From NCBI GenBank assembly GCA_938002705.1, contig CALLAG010000237.1, positions 1 through 11,794 of the forward strand: a stretch of 11,794 bases of DNA. Reading direction: 5' to 3'. Positions 1 to 8,119 of this stretch are shown in pieces. Positions within the stretch are counted from its first letter, which is position 1. Each line of letters begins with the position of its first letter. The notes under the pieces were generated by a model. That model made no database searches. It was given only the letters and a program-made list of their open reading frames with translations, and was not told where the DNA came from. This DNA is from an uncultured Saprospiraceae bacterium (lineage in GTDB: Bacteria > Bacteroidota > Bacteroidia > Chitinophagales > Saprospiraceae). The translations under genes were made by a program, and so were the position numbers.

Positions 1-38
1 GATTAAGTTCAAGTCTTTAAATTAAAAAATAATAAATC

Positions 39-1571
39 ATGAGAATAAACTTCCAAGTATTTCTTCTTGTATTGATATGTGGCAATGTACATTCCGCAGC
101 AATAAATAAATCGTATGTGCAAGACATCTTAGATAATCTCTATGCTACACATGGCGATTATCGCATAGACAAACCAGAACTAATAATATCTAATACGTCT
201 GAGTTTGTGGCACAATATAAGCCAGGTAGCAATGCAATTGTCATAGAACAAAAAGTTATCGACTTATGTGAGAACTTAGGAGACAATCGAGATAATGCAC
301 TCGCTTTCATCATAGGACATGAGTTAGCTCATGCTTACCAAAGTCATTTGGATAATGAAACTGAGACCAGTTTCCTTGCCTATAATAAGGCATATAGTAG
401 TGCCACTCGAAAAAAGGTAGATGTCAAACTTAGAGAAAGTGAAGCAGATATATTTGGATCATTTAGCGCTTATCTAGCAGGTTATAAGATCCAAAATGTT
501 TTTCCTGATATCATTAATGACATATATAGTACATATAACTTAACTGATAAGATATTACCACAATATCCTTCTAAGTCCTCACGCAATAAGTCAGCAGAAC
601 ATATGATGCTTAGGTTAGATACATTAGTCAATATGTATGATGCTGCGACTTACTTATCAGTTACTGGAAATTATATGGAAGCCTCAGCATGTTATGATTA
701 TATAGAAAAATCATACTCAAGCGTAGAGCTCAATAATAACAAGAGTGTAAATTATCTACTCGAAGCATTAAACTTCGCAAAACTTAATTCCGAAAAATAC
801 TTCTACCCTATTGAGTTAGATCTGGAATCGAGATTACATAAAGCTCAGAAAACTGCAACCTCTAAGGACCTAAGCCCTGAAGAACGTATGATGTTTACGA
901 TGCTTATTATCAATGCACTAGAAGGACTCTATAACTGTATAAAACAAAATCCTAATTATATAGCAGCCTATATCAATATCATAGCAGCCTACACAATAGA
1001 TAACAGCCCTGACAAAGCATTAAAATTTATAATAGATAAAAATGTAGATCAATTAGTGTACAATAATTCTGATGCAGAACAGAGAGCTGCATATGAAATC
1101 GTGAAAGCTCTTGCTCTTCAAAAAAATGGAGAAACTGAAAAAGCAAGAAAATTACTACTGGCTCTAAATAGAACTTCATCAGAAAATATTAAATTACTGA
1201 GTCAACTCAATATAGACAGAATAGATAATAATATCATTCCTGCTAATGAAATTATAAATGAATCTACAGGATCAACTAATAAGCTAAAAAACAAACTGAG
1301 AACCAAGCCAAGTAGAATAAAGGCATTTCCAATAAATAAAGAAAATACTATATACTATTCATTTTGGGTATCAAATTCTCATCTTCAGAGACACATAAAA
1401 GGGGACCAAGAAGTACTTATACAAGAAATTCCTAAGAGCGAAGATGCCAATAGAGAAACATTAATTTTCCTAAATAAAAATCTTCGGGTATATCAGAATA
1501 ATGATGGTAAGCTTATTGAATTAGAAGACAAGGACCATAACGTAATGGTACATCACAAAAAGGCCATTTAG
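39..1571 (+). CDS. Exported M48-type zinc metalloprotease with TPR-like region
   Basis: This is probably a secreted or periplasmic zinc-dependent endopeptidase. The start at 39 gives a good signal peptide (hydrophobic residues about 5-15, then NVHSA, cleavage near residue 19-21) and follows an A-rich leader. The zinc motif HELAH is at residues 94-98, and ExxAD (ESEAD, 133-137) supplies the likely third ligand, Glu133. That HExxH plus ExxAD arrangement is typical of family M48. Residues about 195-260 and 300-385 are helical and TPR-like, as in the BepA-type M48 proteases that act on outer-membrane proteins. The last 80 residues are lysine-rich and unrecognised. No transmembrane helices follow the signal peptide, unlike HtpX or Ste24. 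The gene converges on the transglutaminase-like gene with a 42-bp gap and no obvious terminator hairpin. Protease assignment is firm; substrate and cellular role are unknown. Confidence 0.8.
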   Translation: MRINFQVFLLVLICGNVHSAAINKSYVQDILDNLYATHGDYRIDKPELIISNTSEFVAQYKPGSNAIVIEQKVIDLCENLGDNRDNALAFIIGHELAHAYQSHLDNETETSFLAYNKAYSSATRKKVDVKLRESEADIFGSFSAYLAGYKIQNVFPDIINDIYSTYNLTDKILPQYPSKSSRNKSAEHMMLRLDTLVNMYDAATYLSVTGNYMEASACYDYIEKSYSSVELNNNKSVNYLLEALNFAKLNSEKYFYPIELDLESRLHKAQKTATSKDLSPEERMMFTMLIINALEGLYNCIKQNPNYIAAYINIIAAYTIDNSPDKALKFIIDKNVDQLVYNNSDAEQRAAYEIVKALALQKNGETEKARKLLLALNRTSSENIKLLSQLNIDRIDNNIIPANEIINESTGSTNKLKNKLRTKPSRIKAFPINKENTIYYSFWVSNSHLQRHIKGDQEVLIQEIPKSEDANRETLIFLNKNLRVYQNNDGKLIELEDKDHNVMVHHKKAI

Positions 1572-1613
1572 AGAACTAAATTTTGGTAAATCTATAACAA
1601 CATATGTCATTTC

Positions 1614-2702
1614 TCAGCGCTTAACCAACTTATCAATATAGTCAATCTCAGTATCGACCCTCTTAAGTAAACGCTCAGCTTGCGTTACGAATCGGCTTAT
1701 CTTACGCTTAGCTTTAGAATCATCTATGCTTAGACTTTCGAGACTTGAGATTGCTGATTCCAACTTAGACTTGGCTTCTATCATTTTGGCTTTAGAGTAG
1801 TCAGGATTCCACTTCTTGCCTTCATAGTTTTTAGCTCTGCCCTTTTTCTGACATTCATTGTATAAGTCTGTTGCCGCATTACAGTTATCTGAAGCAGCTT
1901 GTATAATATCAGGTTGGGAGAATATATCATATAGATCTGCTTTCTGTTGCATATATTTCTGCCACTTAGAGAGCAGCCTTATATCATCCCCTATTGTTTT
2001 TGATCTTTCTATCTGAGCTAATATTTGGGTCTTCTCATCTGAGCTAAAGTGAGTATCTATAAGTGCAGTATAATCCATTTTATTCTCGACATCTGAGACA
2101 TCAGTTCCGTCTTCAAATTGCTTATAGTTAATCGGAGCTGCGGACAACTGCCACATAGGATCGAATGGCAAGTGTGACTTTCTCATCTCATTAGGATCTA
2201 CCTCGTACCATTCAGTACTATACTTTTTGACAAATTTCTTACGATCATTAATATGGCCTGCGCCCCATGTGAGATCATATAACTTCCACTCACCATCTAC
2301 CTTGAGAGCATTCCATGCATGACCTATACGTTTCTGGACATTGCCTTGCTGGTTCCTGGACATGCCCTCTACGACGATGGATTGATATCCGAGGTCTGTC
2401 ATTATCTCATGGAATAACAAAGCGTAATCCTCGCAGACACCTTTCTTCTTACTGATGACTTTATCTAATAATTGTTGCTTGTGTTCGGCTTCGGTTTTGG
2501 AACCGCTCTTAGATGGTCGCCTTCTTTCTGTCATAGACTCCATCTTGGATACATCGTATTTGATGTTATCAGTGATCCAGTTGTATACGGACATAACAGT
2601 GTCTTCTTGGATTTCTATATCACTGATGATCTTATCTAGGGATGTAGATTGGGCGTACGAGAGTTGTGATATAAGGACTAATAGAATTGTAAGATATTTC
2701 AT
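1614..2702 (-). CDS. Exported transglutaminase-like (Cys-His-Asp) protein
   Basis: This 362-residue protein belongs to the transglutaminase-like superfamily, whose members are cysteine proteases or protein cross-linking or deamidating enzymes. Numbered from the ATG at 2702, the triad is Cys90 in KKGVCEDYA, His128 in IGHAWNAL and Asp143 in LYDLTWGAGH. All three stand in the expected contexts, so the enzyme should be active. A signal peptide (MKYLTILLVLISQLSYAQ) argues for the ATG at 2702; an in-frame GTG at 2735 would put 11 polar residues in front of it. The C-terminal 60 residues are charged and probably coiled-coil. The gene lies 33 bp downstream of the BspA-like gene on the same strand and is probably its operon partner. 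There is no T9SS sorting domain, so the periplasm is the likely location. The exact reaction is not predictable. Confidence 0.85.
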   Translation of the reverse strand: MKYLTILLVLISQLSYAQSTSLDKIISDIEIQEDTVMSVYNWITDNIKYDVSKMESMTERRRPSKSGSKTEAEHKQQLLDKVISKKKGVCEDYALLFHEIMTDLGYQSIVVEGMSRNQQGNVQKRIGHAWNALKVDGEWKLYDLTWGAGHINDRKKFVKKYSTEWYEVDPNEMRKSHLPFDPMWQLSAAPINYKQFEDGTDVSDVENKMDYTALIDTHFSSDEKTQILAQIERSKTIGDDIRLLSKWQKYMQQKADLYDIFSQPDIIQAASDNCNAATDLYNECQKKGRAKNYEGKKWNPDYSKAKMIEAKSKLESAISSLESLSIDDSKAKRKISRFVTQAERLLKRVDTEIDYIDKLVKR

Positions 2703-2735
2703 ATATGTCAGTTGTTGAATAAAGCGACATCTCAC

Positions 2736-4430
2736 TTATTCATTTATAATTTCTATTTTTTGGCTTTCCTCAATACCATCTCCTGTCACTGTTATTATAT
2801 ATATCCCAGTTTGTATATTCTTAATATCTAAATCATACTCATCAGTTGGAAGTCTCATTTCTTTATGAAGGACTTCTTGACCCAATATAGAACGTATTGT
2901 CAACTTATTAAAGTTACCTTCCCCAGATATATGTAACTTATCTGATGCTGGATTTGGGTACACATTGAGTTGTTTTGATAGTGTGATTTCTGAATTGGAT
3001 GTCATGCAATTCTTACTGTCACCTTCGATGGTCCAACCCTTATCTATCAAAGCTAACCGACCTGTACTATCACAGTATTCTAAACTTAATGCTCCTAATC
3101 TCAGATTTTGAGGGGTATTTGAATTAACTGACCATCCATTTAGTGTAGCTTCATAGTTAGCTATTGAAAGTCCACTTACATCCAGCATACTACGCATATC
3201 TTCTAAAGAAGATAAATGCCAACTTCCTAAATCTTGATTGAAATTTTTAGCCCCATCAAACATACTATTCATATCACTCACTGAAGATACATCCCATGAA
3301 CTAATATCTCCATTAAATAAAAGTTCTATAGTTGAAGAGAATAAATATGTACCAATATATGCAGAAAACATATATGACATATTTGTTACATTAGACACAT
3401 CCCAACCTCCTATATCTTGATTAAAATTTATTGCCGCGGAAAACATATAATCCATAGAAATTACAGAAGATACATCCCAACCTCCTATATCCTGATTAAA
3501 ATTTACTGCTCGAAAGAACATACTCTCCATATGTTTTACATTAGAAACATCCCATGAGCTAATATCTCTATTGAATAAAGTTTCTACACTCGATAAATAA
3601 TTACCTAAGGACATAACATGCCCAGAAAACATACCTGACATAGAAGTTACATTAGAAACATCCCACGAACCAATGTCACCATTAAACATTACGGCAGCTC
3701 TAAACATATTTGACATATTAGTTACTGAAGATACATCCCATGAGCTTAGATCTTGATTAAATCTGGTAGCTAAGTTAAACATATTAGACATATTGGTCAC
3801 TGAGGATACATCCCATGAACTTAAATTACCATTAAATGAAAGTGAAATAGAATTTAATAATAAATCATTGAAGGAAGAATATCCAGAAAACATACCTGAC
3901 ATATCTGTAATATTAGAAACGTCCCATGAATTTAAGTCAGCATCAAACCTTATAGCACCATGAAACATAGAAGCAGTAGAAGTAACATTAGTCAAATCAG
4001 GAGCGTCAGAACCAGTTGTTAGTAGTGCTTTACAAAATTGAAAAGCTTTCTCCATAGAAGTCCATACTATATCACCCCACTGGTCAATTTTTATTATCTT
4101 AGTATAATCTGAACTCCATCCTGTAATATAACTAAAAGAACCGTTAAAATAAATCCTTGGAAACACACCTCTTATCGCCACTGTATAAGTACCAGCTACT
4201 CCATAATCATGAGTAATATCTCCATCTACTCCTATATCATCATATACCCCATCATTGTCCCAGTCTACATCATAATTATATGTCTCTCCTGGGAAAGTAG
4301 GAATAGTAATACATGAAGAACAGGAGATCCCCGCATTATCAGTTTTCCAAGTCGTGATGAATGGTCGCTGAGCTGCGACTACAGAAAAAGTAAATGCATA
4401 TAAGCATAGTAAGATTAAGATACGTGTCAT
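2736..4430 (-). CDS. BspA-like 25-residue-repeat surface protein with PKD-like region and T9SS sorting domain
   Basis: This 564-residue exported protein is probably cell-surface attached or secreted. A signal peptide covers residues 1-20 (ending VVAAQ). Residues about 35-90 resemble a short PKD-type beta-sandwich containing DWDNDGVYDD, a possible calcium loop. Residues 145-415 carry nine repeats of the DUF285/BspA type, with core SSWDVSxVTxMxxMF and tryptophans at 169, 206, 231, 256, 293, 318, 343, 379 and 404. A conserved cap follows (LGALSLEYC, GWTIEGDS, about 446-472). Residues 485-564 form a type A T9SS sorting domain (NVYPNPASDKL, then LGQEVL and GIYIITV). Such proteins are known as adhesins or surface proteins in several bacteria; the ligand here is unknown. 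The downstream transglutaminase-like gene starts 33 bp after the stop. Family and export route are clear. Confidence 0.92.
   Translation of the reverse strand: MTRILILLCLYAFTFSVVAAQRPFITTWKTDNAGISCSSCITIPTFPGETYNYDVDWDNDGVYDDIGVDGDITHDYGVAGTYTVAIRGVFPRIYFNGSFSYITGWSSDYTKIIKIDQWGDIVWTSMEKAFQFCKALLTTGSDAPDLTNVTSTASMFHGAIRFDADLNSWDVSNITDMSGMFSGYSSFNDLLLNSISLSFNGNLSSWDVSSVTNMSNMFNLATRFNQDLSSWDVSSVTNMSNMFRAAVMFNGDIGSWDVSNVTSMSGMFSGHVMSLGNYLSSVETLFNRDISSWDVSNVKHMESMFFRAVNFNQDIGGWDVSSVISMDYMFSAAINFNQDIGGWDVSNVTNMSYMFSAYIGTYLFSSTIELLFNGDISSWDVSSVSDMNSMFDGAKNFNQDLGSWHLSSLEDMRSMLDVSGLSIANYEATLNGWSVNSNTPQNLRLGALSLEYCDSTGRLALIDKGWTIEGDSKNCMTSNSEITLSKQLNVYPNPASDKLHISGEGNFNKLTIRSILGQEVLHKEMRLPTDEYDLDIKNIQTGIYIITVTGDGIEESQKIEIINE
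3186..3998 (-). repeat. Nine-unit protein-coding repeat array with 87-residue super-repeat
   Basis: These are tandem coding repeats inside the BspA-like gene. The repeated tryptophans are spaced 37, 25, 25, 37, 25, 25, 36 and 25 residues apart, so every third linker is lengthened by 11-12 residues. This gives a higher-order unit of about 87 residues (261 bp). The long linkers share the form S-G/A-x(about 15)-LFNGD (or SFNGN, LFNRD). The pattern suggests the array grew by duplication of three-unit blocks. Confidence 0.9.
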
Positions 4431-4631
4431 GATTAATGGTTGTTGTATATTCTATAATGTAGCAAAGCTTTGCAGCTTACTGAAATATAAATATAACCAA
4501 AAAAATGTGAAGACTATCGAGGTATGCTAATCTAAAGTACATATACCTCCCTTATATATTGCAAGGGAACATGTTCCCTTGGAGTCAGTATAGGTTTTGA
4601 GCCTAAAAGTTAGAAGATTGTAATATATATA
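4431..4631. promoter_or_regulatory. Intergenic region upstream of the BspA-like gene, rich in inverted repeats
   Basis: This 201-bp non-coding, AT-rich stretch lies between the helicase stop and the BspA-like start, so it should hold the helicase 3' end and the promoter of the BspA-like/transglutaminase pair. Three inverted repeats are visible: a 12-bp palindrome GCAAAGCTTTGC (4462-4473), 7-bp arms GAGGTAT/ATACCTC at 4519-4525 and 4543-4549, and a perfect 20-bp palindrome (4562-4581). No T-tract follows any of them on the minus strand, so none looks like a standard intrinsic terminator. No convincing match to the Bacteroidetes -33/-7 promoter pair was found. Confidence 0.5.
4562..4581. promoter_or_regulatory. 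Perfect 20-bp palindrome, candidate operator
   Basis: The half-site CAAGGGAACA is followed directly by its exact reverse complement, with no spacer. It sits about 130 bp upstream of the BspA-like start and 50 bp past the helicase stop. Perfect dyads of this size are typical binding sites of dimeric regulators. It could also fold as a hairpin in RNA, but no U-tract follows. The sequence is certain; the operator role is inferred. Confidence 0.45.
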
Positions 4632-5954
4632 CTACCTCTTATTACCACCGGAACGGCCACCGCCGCCAGATCCCTTATTACGACCTCCGCCTGATCGACC
4701 ACCGCCACCTGAGCGTCCGCCTCCTGATCTCCCGCCAGATCTGCCTCCACCAGAACGACCACTTCGACCACCACCGCCGCCTCTTCCGCCACGGCCGCTG
4801 CTATTAGGATTCCATTCTGGAGATACACCTATCTCAGGAGGTAACTTCATCTTGATGACTTCTTTCTCTATGAGCTTTTCTATCTGAGCGAAATTTCTCA
4901 TATCATCAGTATTGATGAACGTTATCGCGACACCTGATGTATCGGCACGAGCAGTACGACCTATTCTGTGTACATAGTCTTCTGCATCACTTGGAGTACC
5001 ATAGTTAACGACAAGATTGATATCCTTGACATCTATACCTCTACTGATGACATCTGTAGCGACAAGGATTCTTGTATCCTTAGATCTGAATCTAAGCATG
5101 ACCTTCTCTCTCTCGCTCTGATCGAGATCAGATGATATCGCTTCTGCTGCAAGCTTAGCAGACTTAAGTGCTTTAGTGACCGCCGCTACATTCTTCTTAG
5201 TAGAACTGAATATGATGATACTGTTGTATGCAGGTTTATCTTTTATTAATTTGACTAACAGCGGAATCTTGTGCTCATCTTGGACAAGATATGCCGCTTG
5301 TAGGATCTTGGCATTAGGCTTCGATATAGCGATTTTTATTTCCTTAGGATCATTTAATATTGTCTTGCTGAGCTTAACGATCTTTTGCGGAAGCGTAGCA
5401 CTAAATAATAGTGTCTGACGCTTAGGTGGTAGCAACTTTATGACAGACATGATATCATCATGAAAGCCTATATCTAACATTCTATCAGCTTCATCAAGAA
5501 TTAGATAATCTACAGTCTTACAGCTAAAGTATTTGTTATTGATAAATGATATTAACTTACCAGGCGTAGCCACAACGATATTCACACCACTCTTAAGTGC
5601 TTTCTGCTGCGATACCCAATCCTGTCCACTTCCTCCACCATACAGAGCGATAGAGGAGACATTCGTCATATAAGAGAAGGCTTGGATCTGATTATCTATC
5701 TGTAATGCTAGTTCTCTTGTAGGGCAGATGACAAGTACCTGAGTGGTATCCTTATTCTCTCTAGAGAGCTTATCTATTATAGGCAATATAAATGCTGCCG
5801 TCTTACCTGTCCCTGTCTGTGCAGAAGCGAGAATGTCACGACCTTCCATAATATATGGTATAGACTGCTCCTGTATAGGGGTGGCGTTTTCAAAACCCAT
5901 ATACCCTAGTGCTTCTAATATAACCTCACCAAATCCTAATTCTGCAAATGTCAT
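4632..5954 (-). CDS. rhlE: DEAD-box ATP-dependent RNA helicase, RhlE type, with RGG-rich tail
   Basis: This 440-residue cytoplasmic helicase unwinds RNA duplexes and helps remodel ribosomal or messenger RNA. All core motifs are intact: Q motif (FENATPIQEQ, 22-31), motif I AQTGTGKT (45-52), Ia PTRELALQ (78-85), Ib TPGKL (130-134), DEAD (154-157), SAT (185-187), the motif V region VATDVISRGIDV (298-309) and motif VI HRIGRTAR (329-336). Residues 385-440 are almost entirely Gly, Arg and Ser, an RGG-like tail of the sort that gives DEAD-box proteins non-specific RNA binding. The start MTFAELGF lies at the normal distance before the Q motif. The gene follows ligA on the same strand with a 56-bp gap. 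A weak -7-like TCCATTTG on the minus strand about 20 bp before the start could be its own promoter. Assignment to RhlE rather than another DEAD subgroup is likely but not proven. Confidence 0.95.
   Translation of the reverse strand: MTFAELGFGEVILEALGYMGFENATPIQEQSIPYIMEGRDILASAQTGTGKTAAFILPIIDKLSRENKDTTQVLVICPTRELALQIDNQIQAFSYMTNVSSIALYGGGSGQDWVSQQKALKSGVNIVVATPGKLISFINNKYFSCKTVDYLILDEADRMLDIGFHDDIMSVIKLLPPKRQTLLFSATLPQKIVKLSKTILNDPKEIKIAISKPNAKILQAAYLVQDEHKIPLLVKLIKDKPAYNSIIIFSSTKKNVAAVTKALKSAKLAAEAISSDLDQSEREKVMLRFRSKDTRILVATDVISRGIDVKDINLVVNYGTPSDAEDYVHRIGRTARADTSGVAITFINTDDMRNFAQIEKLIEKEVIKMKLPPEIGVSPEWNPNSSGRGGRGGGGGRSGRSGGGRSGGRSGGGRSGGGGRSGGGRNKGSGGGGRSGGNKR
4635..4802 (-). repeat. Low-complexity GGGRSGG-coding tail of the helicase
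   Basis: This GC-rich stretch encodes helicase residues 385-440, built from imperfect repeats of GGGRSGG and GGRSGG. Its composition stands out from the AT-rich surroundings. Such arrays slip during replication and often vary in length between strains. A 72-codon open frame in another phase (about 4610-4828) is a by-product of this repeat and not a gene. Confidence 0.85.
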
Positions 5955-6010
5955 CTTCTGTATTTATTTATTACAAATGGAGCAGATAGTCTAATATAAC
6001 CACCAATATG

Positions 6011-8119
6011 CTATCCATTAATGAGCTCAAGATACTCCAATTCTGTCAATATCTGAACTGTGCCCAGTGCCACTGCCTTTTTAAGCTTAGATCCGGCCTT
6101 CTCGCCTACTACCAGTATATCCAGATTAGAGCTGACAGCAGATATATTCTTAGCTCCGTTGTCCTCGGCCATAGTCTGTGCTTGCTTCCTTGTCATCTCC
6201 TGTAGAGATCCTGTAAATAGTATCGTCTTACCCAGAAGCACAGCTCCTTCCTTAATCGATCTCGGCTTATCAGCTTCCGTCTGTGATATATTGACACCAT
6301 AAGAAGCCATCCTCTCTAGTAGTTCTATATTATCAGGTATTGAGAACCACTGTATGACATTCTCAGCTACGACAGGCCCCACATCTTTGATATCCACGAA
6401 TTGCTCCATCGTCCAATCTTTGAGATCCATCGCAGAATTAATATTCTGAGCAATCAACTTACTGACCTTCTTACCAAGATGATGTATGCTGAGACTATTA
6501 AGTAATCTGTGGAGAGGATTCTTCTTAGCCTTATCGATAGCTTTCTGCAGATTATCAGCGGACTTCTGCCCAAAACCTTCTAAGGCACTTATCTTCTCAT
6601 AATCCAGATTATAGACATCTGATATATCTGACAACCATCCTAAAGCACTAAATTTTTCTACGTAAGACTTACCGAAGCCATCTATGTCCATCGCCGCCTT
6701 AGACACATGATATATGATACGCTGGAGGTTCTGTTCCTTACATTGTGTATTCTCACATCGCCACGCTGCTTGCTCCTCTGACTTGTGTAGTTCTGAACTA
6801 CAGAATGGACATTGAGTGGGAAATACAATAACCTCCTCTTTCCCAGTTCGCAATTCCTCCATCGACTTGACGATATATGGGATCACATCACCAGCTCGCT
6901 CGATGAGAACTTTATCACCTATCCTAAGATCTTTTTGTTTGATAAATTCTTCGTTATGCAGTGATATAGATGATACAGTGACACCTGCTAGGTGTACAGG
7001 TTCTACTTTAGCTACAGGTGTGATAGCGCCTGTCTTTCCGATCTGATATTCTACATCATTAAGAGTGGTCGTGGCCTGCTTAGCCTTGAACTTATAAGCA
7101 ATAGCCCACCTCGGATGGTGTTGTGTAGAGCCTGCTTTCTTCTGTAATATAAAGTCATTGACCTTAATAACGGCACCATCTATCTCGTAGTAATAATTTT
7201 CTCTTTCTTTCTCCCATCTCTGAGTATGTTCGTATACTTCATGGATATCACGAGCTACTGGATTACTATTAGCTGGAATATTAAATCCCAGTTGACCCAA
7301 CATCTCGATGACTTTATTATGGCCTTCTAATGTTTCCATCATATCCTGCCCTTGATCATCCACTGCATAGGCCAGCTGAAATATAAATACCTCCAGCCCC
7401 CTCTTCCGAGACTCGTTAGCATCCTTCATACGTAAGCCACCAGTTGCAGCATTACGAGGATTAGCAAATATCTCTAAGCCTAAGGCTTCACGTTCTTTAT
7501 TTTTTTTGTGAAATACTTCTTTGTGTATGACCGCCTCTCCTCTTAACTCCACACTCGAGATCCCATATTCTGAGAACTTAGCAGAGAGCGGTACAGAAGA
7601 AAGCGATCTTGCATTGAGTGTGATATTTTCGCCAGCTACACCATTACCCCGAGTAGCAGCTCTTACAAGTTGGTCGTTCTCATATACAAGTGCTATGCTA
7701 CCGCCGTCTAATTTTGGCTCTACGTAATACGCTATTTTCTCTGCAGGATCTATCTGACATAGCTTATGGATCTGCTGATCAAATTCTATAAGATCCTCAA
7801 GGTTGTAAGAATTATCTAGCGACAACATCGGCGTGAGGTGATCTATTAATTCTGCATTCTTATCCACATCACTCGATACTCTCTGTGTGGGAGAATCAGC
7901 ACGAACGATAGATGGGTTATCCTCTTCAATCGCTTGTAGTTTCTTGTATAATACATCGTATTCCTTATCAGAAATAACAGGGCTATTATCTATGTAATAC
8001 TTCCACTCATGATACTGCAAGAGATCTACCAGCTTATCATAGTCATCTACACCTACGGCATTGTTGAGATAAGATTTAGATAATTCGAAAAAGGCGCTGT
8101 GCTTTTGCTGAGTGTACAT
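6011..8119 (-). CDS. ligA: NAD+-dependent DNA ligase LigA
   Basis: LigA seals nicks between Okazaki fragments and in repair, using NAD+ as adenylate donor. At 702 residues it is slightly longer than the usual 670 or so. The N-terminal Ia domain contains YYIDNSPVISDKEYD (41-55). The adenylated lysine is Lys136 in EPKLDGG, followed by RGNGVAGENIT (157-167), the adenylation-domain motif ELRGEA (191-196) and YEIDGAVIKV (311-320). The OB-fold region follows, then a four-cysteine zinc finger (Cys437, 440, 455, 460), helix-hairpin-helix repeats (about 475-600) and a C-terminal BRCT domain (about 625-702, GKTILFTGSL). All parts are present, so it is expected to be functional and essential. The N-terminus carries about ten extra residues before the usual start of domain Ia; no better internal start was found. 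It is the first gene of the minus-strand block, divergent from mscL. Confidence 0.98.
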   Translation of the reverse strand: MYTQQKHSAFFELSKSYLNNAVGVDDYDKLVDLLQYHEWKYYIDNSPVISDKEYDVLYKKLQAIEEDNPSIVRADSPTQRVSSDVDKNAELIDHLTPMLSLDNSYNLEDLIEFDQQIHKLCQIDPAEKIAYYVEPKLDGGSIALVYENDQLVRAATRGNGVAGENITLNARSLSSVPLSAKFSEYGISSVELRGEAVIHKEVFHKKNKEREALGLEIFANPRNAATGGLRMKDANESRKRGLEVFIFQLAYAVDDQGQDMMETLEGHNKVIEMLGQLGFNIPANSNPVARDIHEVYEHTQRWEKERENYYYEIDGAVIKVNDFILQKKAGSTQHHPRWAIAYKFKAKQATTTLNDVEYQIGKTGAITPVAKVEPVHLAGVTVSSISLHNEEFIKQKDLRIGDKVLIERAGDVIPYIVKSMEELRTGKEEVIVFPTQCPFCSSELHKSEEQAAWRCENTQCKEQNLQRIIYHVSKAAMDIDGFGKSYVEKFSALGWLSDISDVYNLDYEKISALEGFGQKSADNLQKAIDKAKKNPLHRLLNSLSIHHLGKKVSKLIAQNINSAMDLKDWTMEQFVDIKDVGPVVAENVIQWFSIPDNIELLERMASYGVNISQTEADKPRSIKEGAVLLGKTILFTGSLQEMTRKQAQTMAEDNGAKNISAVSSNLDILVVGEKAGSKLKKAVALGTVQILTELEYLELING

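Noticed and set aside
1572..1613. Bidirectional terminator in the convergent gap between the protease and transglutaminase-like genes
   Set aside because: No stem-loop of useful length is visible in these 42 bases.
2455..2718. 87-codon plus-strand frame opposite the transglutaminase-like gene
   Set aside because: It is antisense to a well-supported gene, has no recognisable motif and no leader.
2703..2735. Upstream GTG start for the transglutaminase-like gene, directly after the BspA-like stop
   Set aside because: It would add 11 polar and basic residues before an otherwise perfect signal peptide; the ATG at 2702 is the better start.
3186..3998. CRISPR-like or non-coding tandem repeat
   Set aside because: The repetition is in an open reading frame, degenerate at DNA level, and matches known BspA-type protein repeats.
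4562..4581. Palindrome as the intrinsic terminator of the helicase gene
   Set aside because: No T-tract follows it on either strand, so a standard rho-independent terminator is not supported.
4610..4828. 72-codon minus-strand open frame rich in Ala and Val
   Set aside because: It is an alternate-phase reading of the Gly/Arg/Ser repeat tail of the helicase and has no independent protein features.
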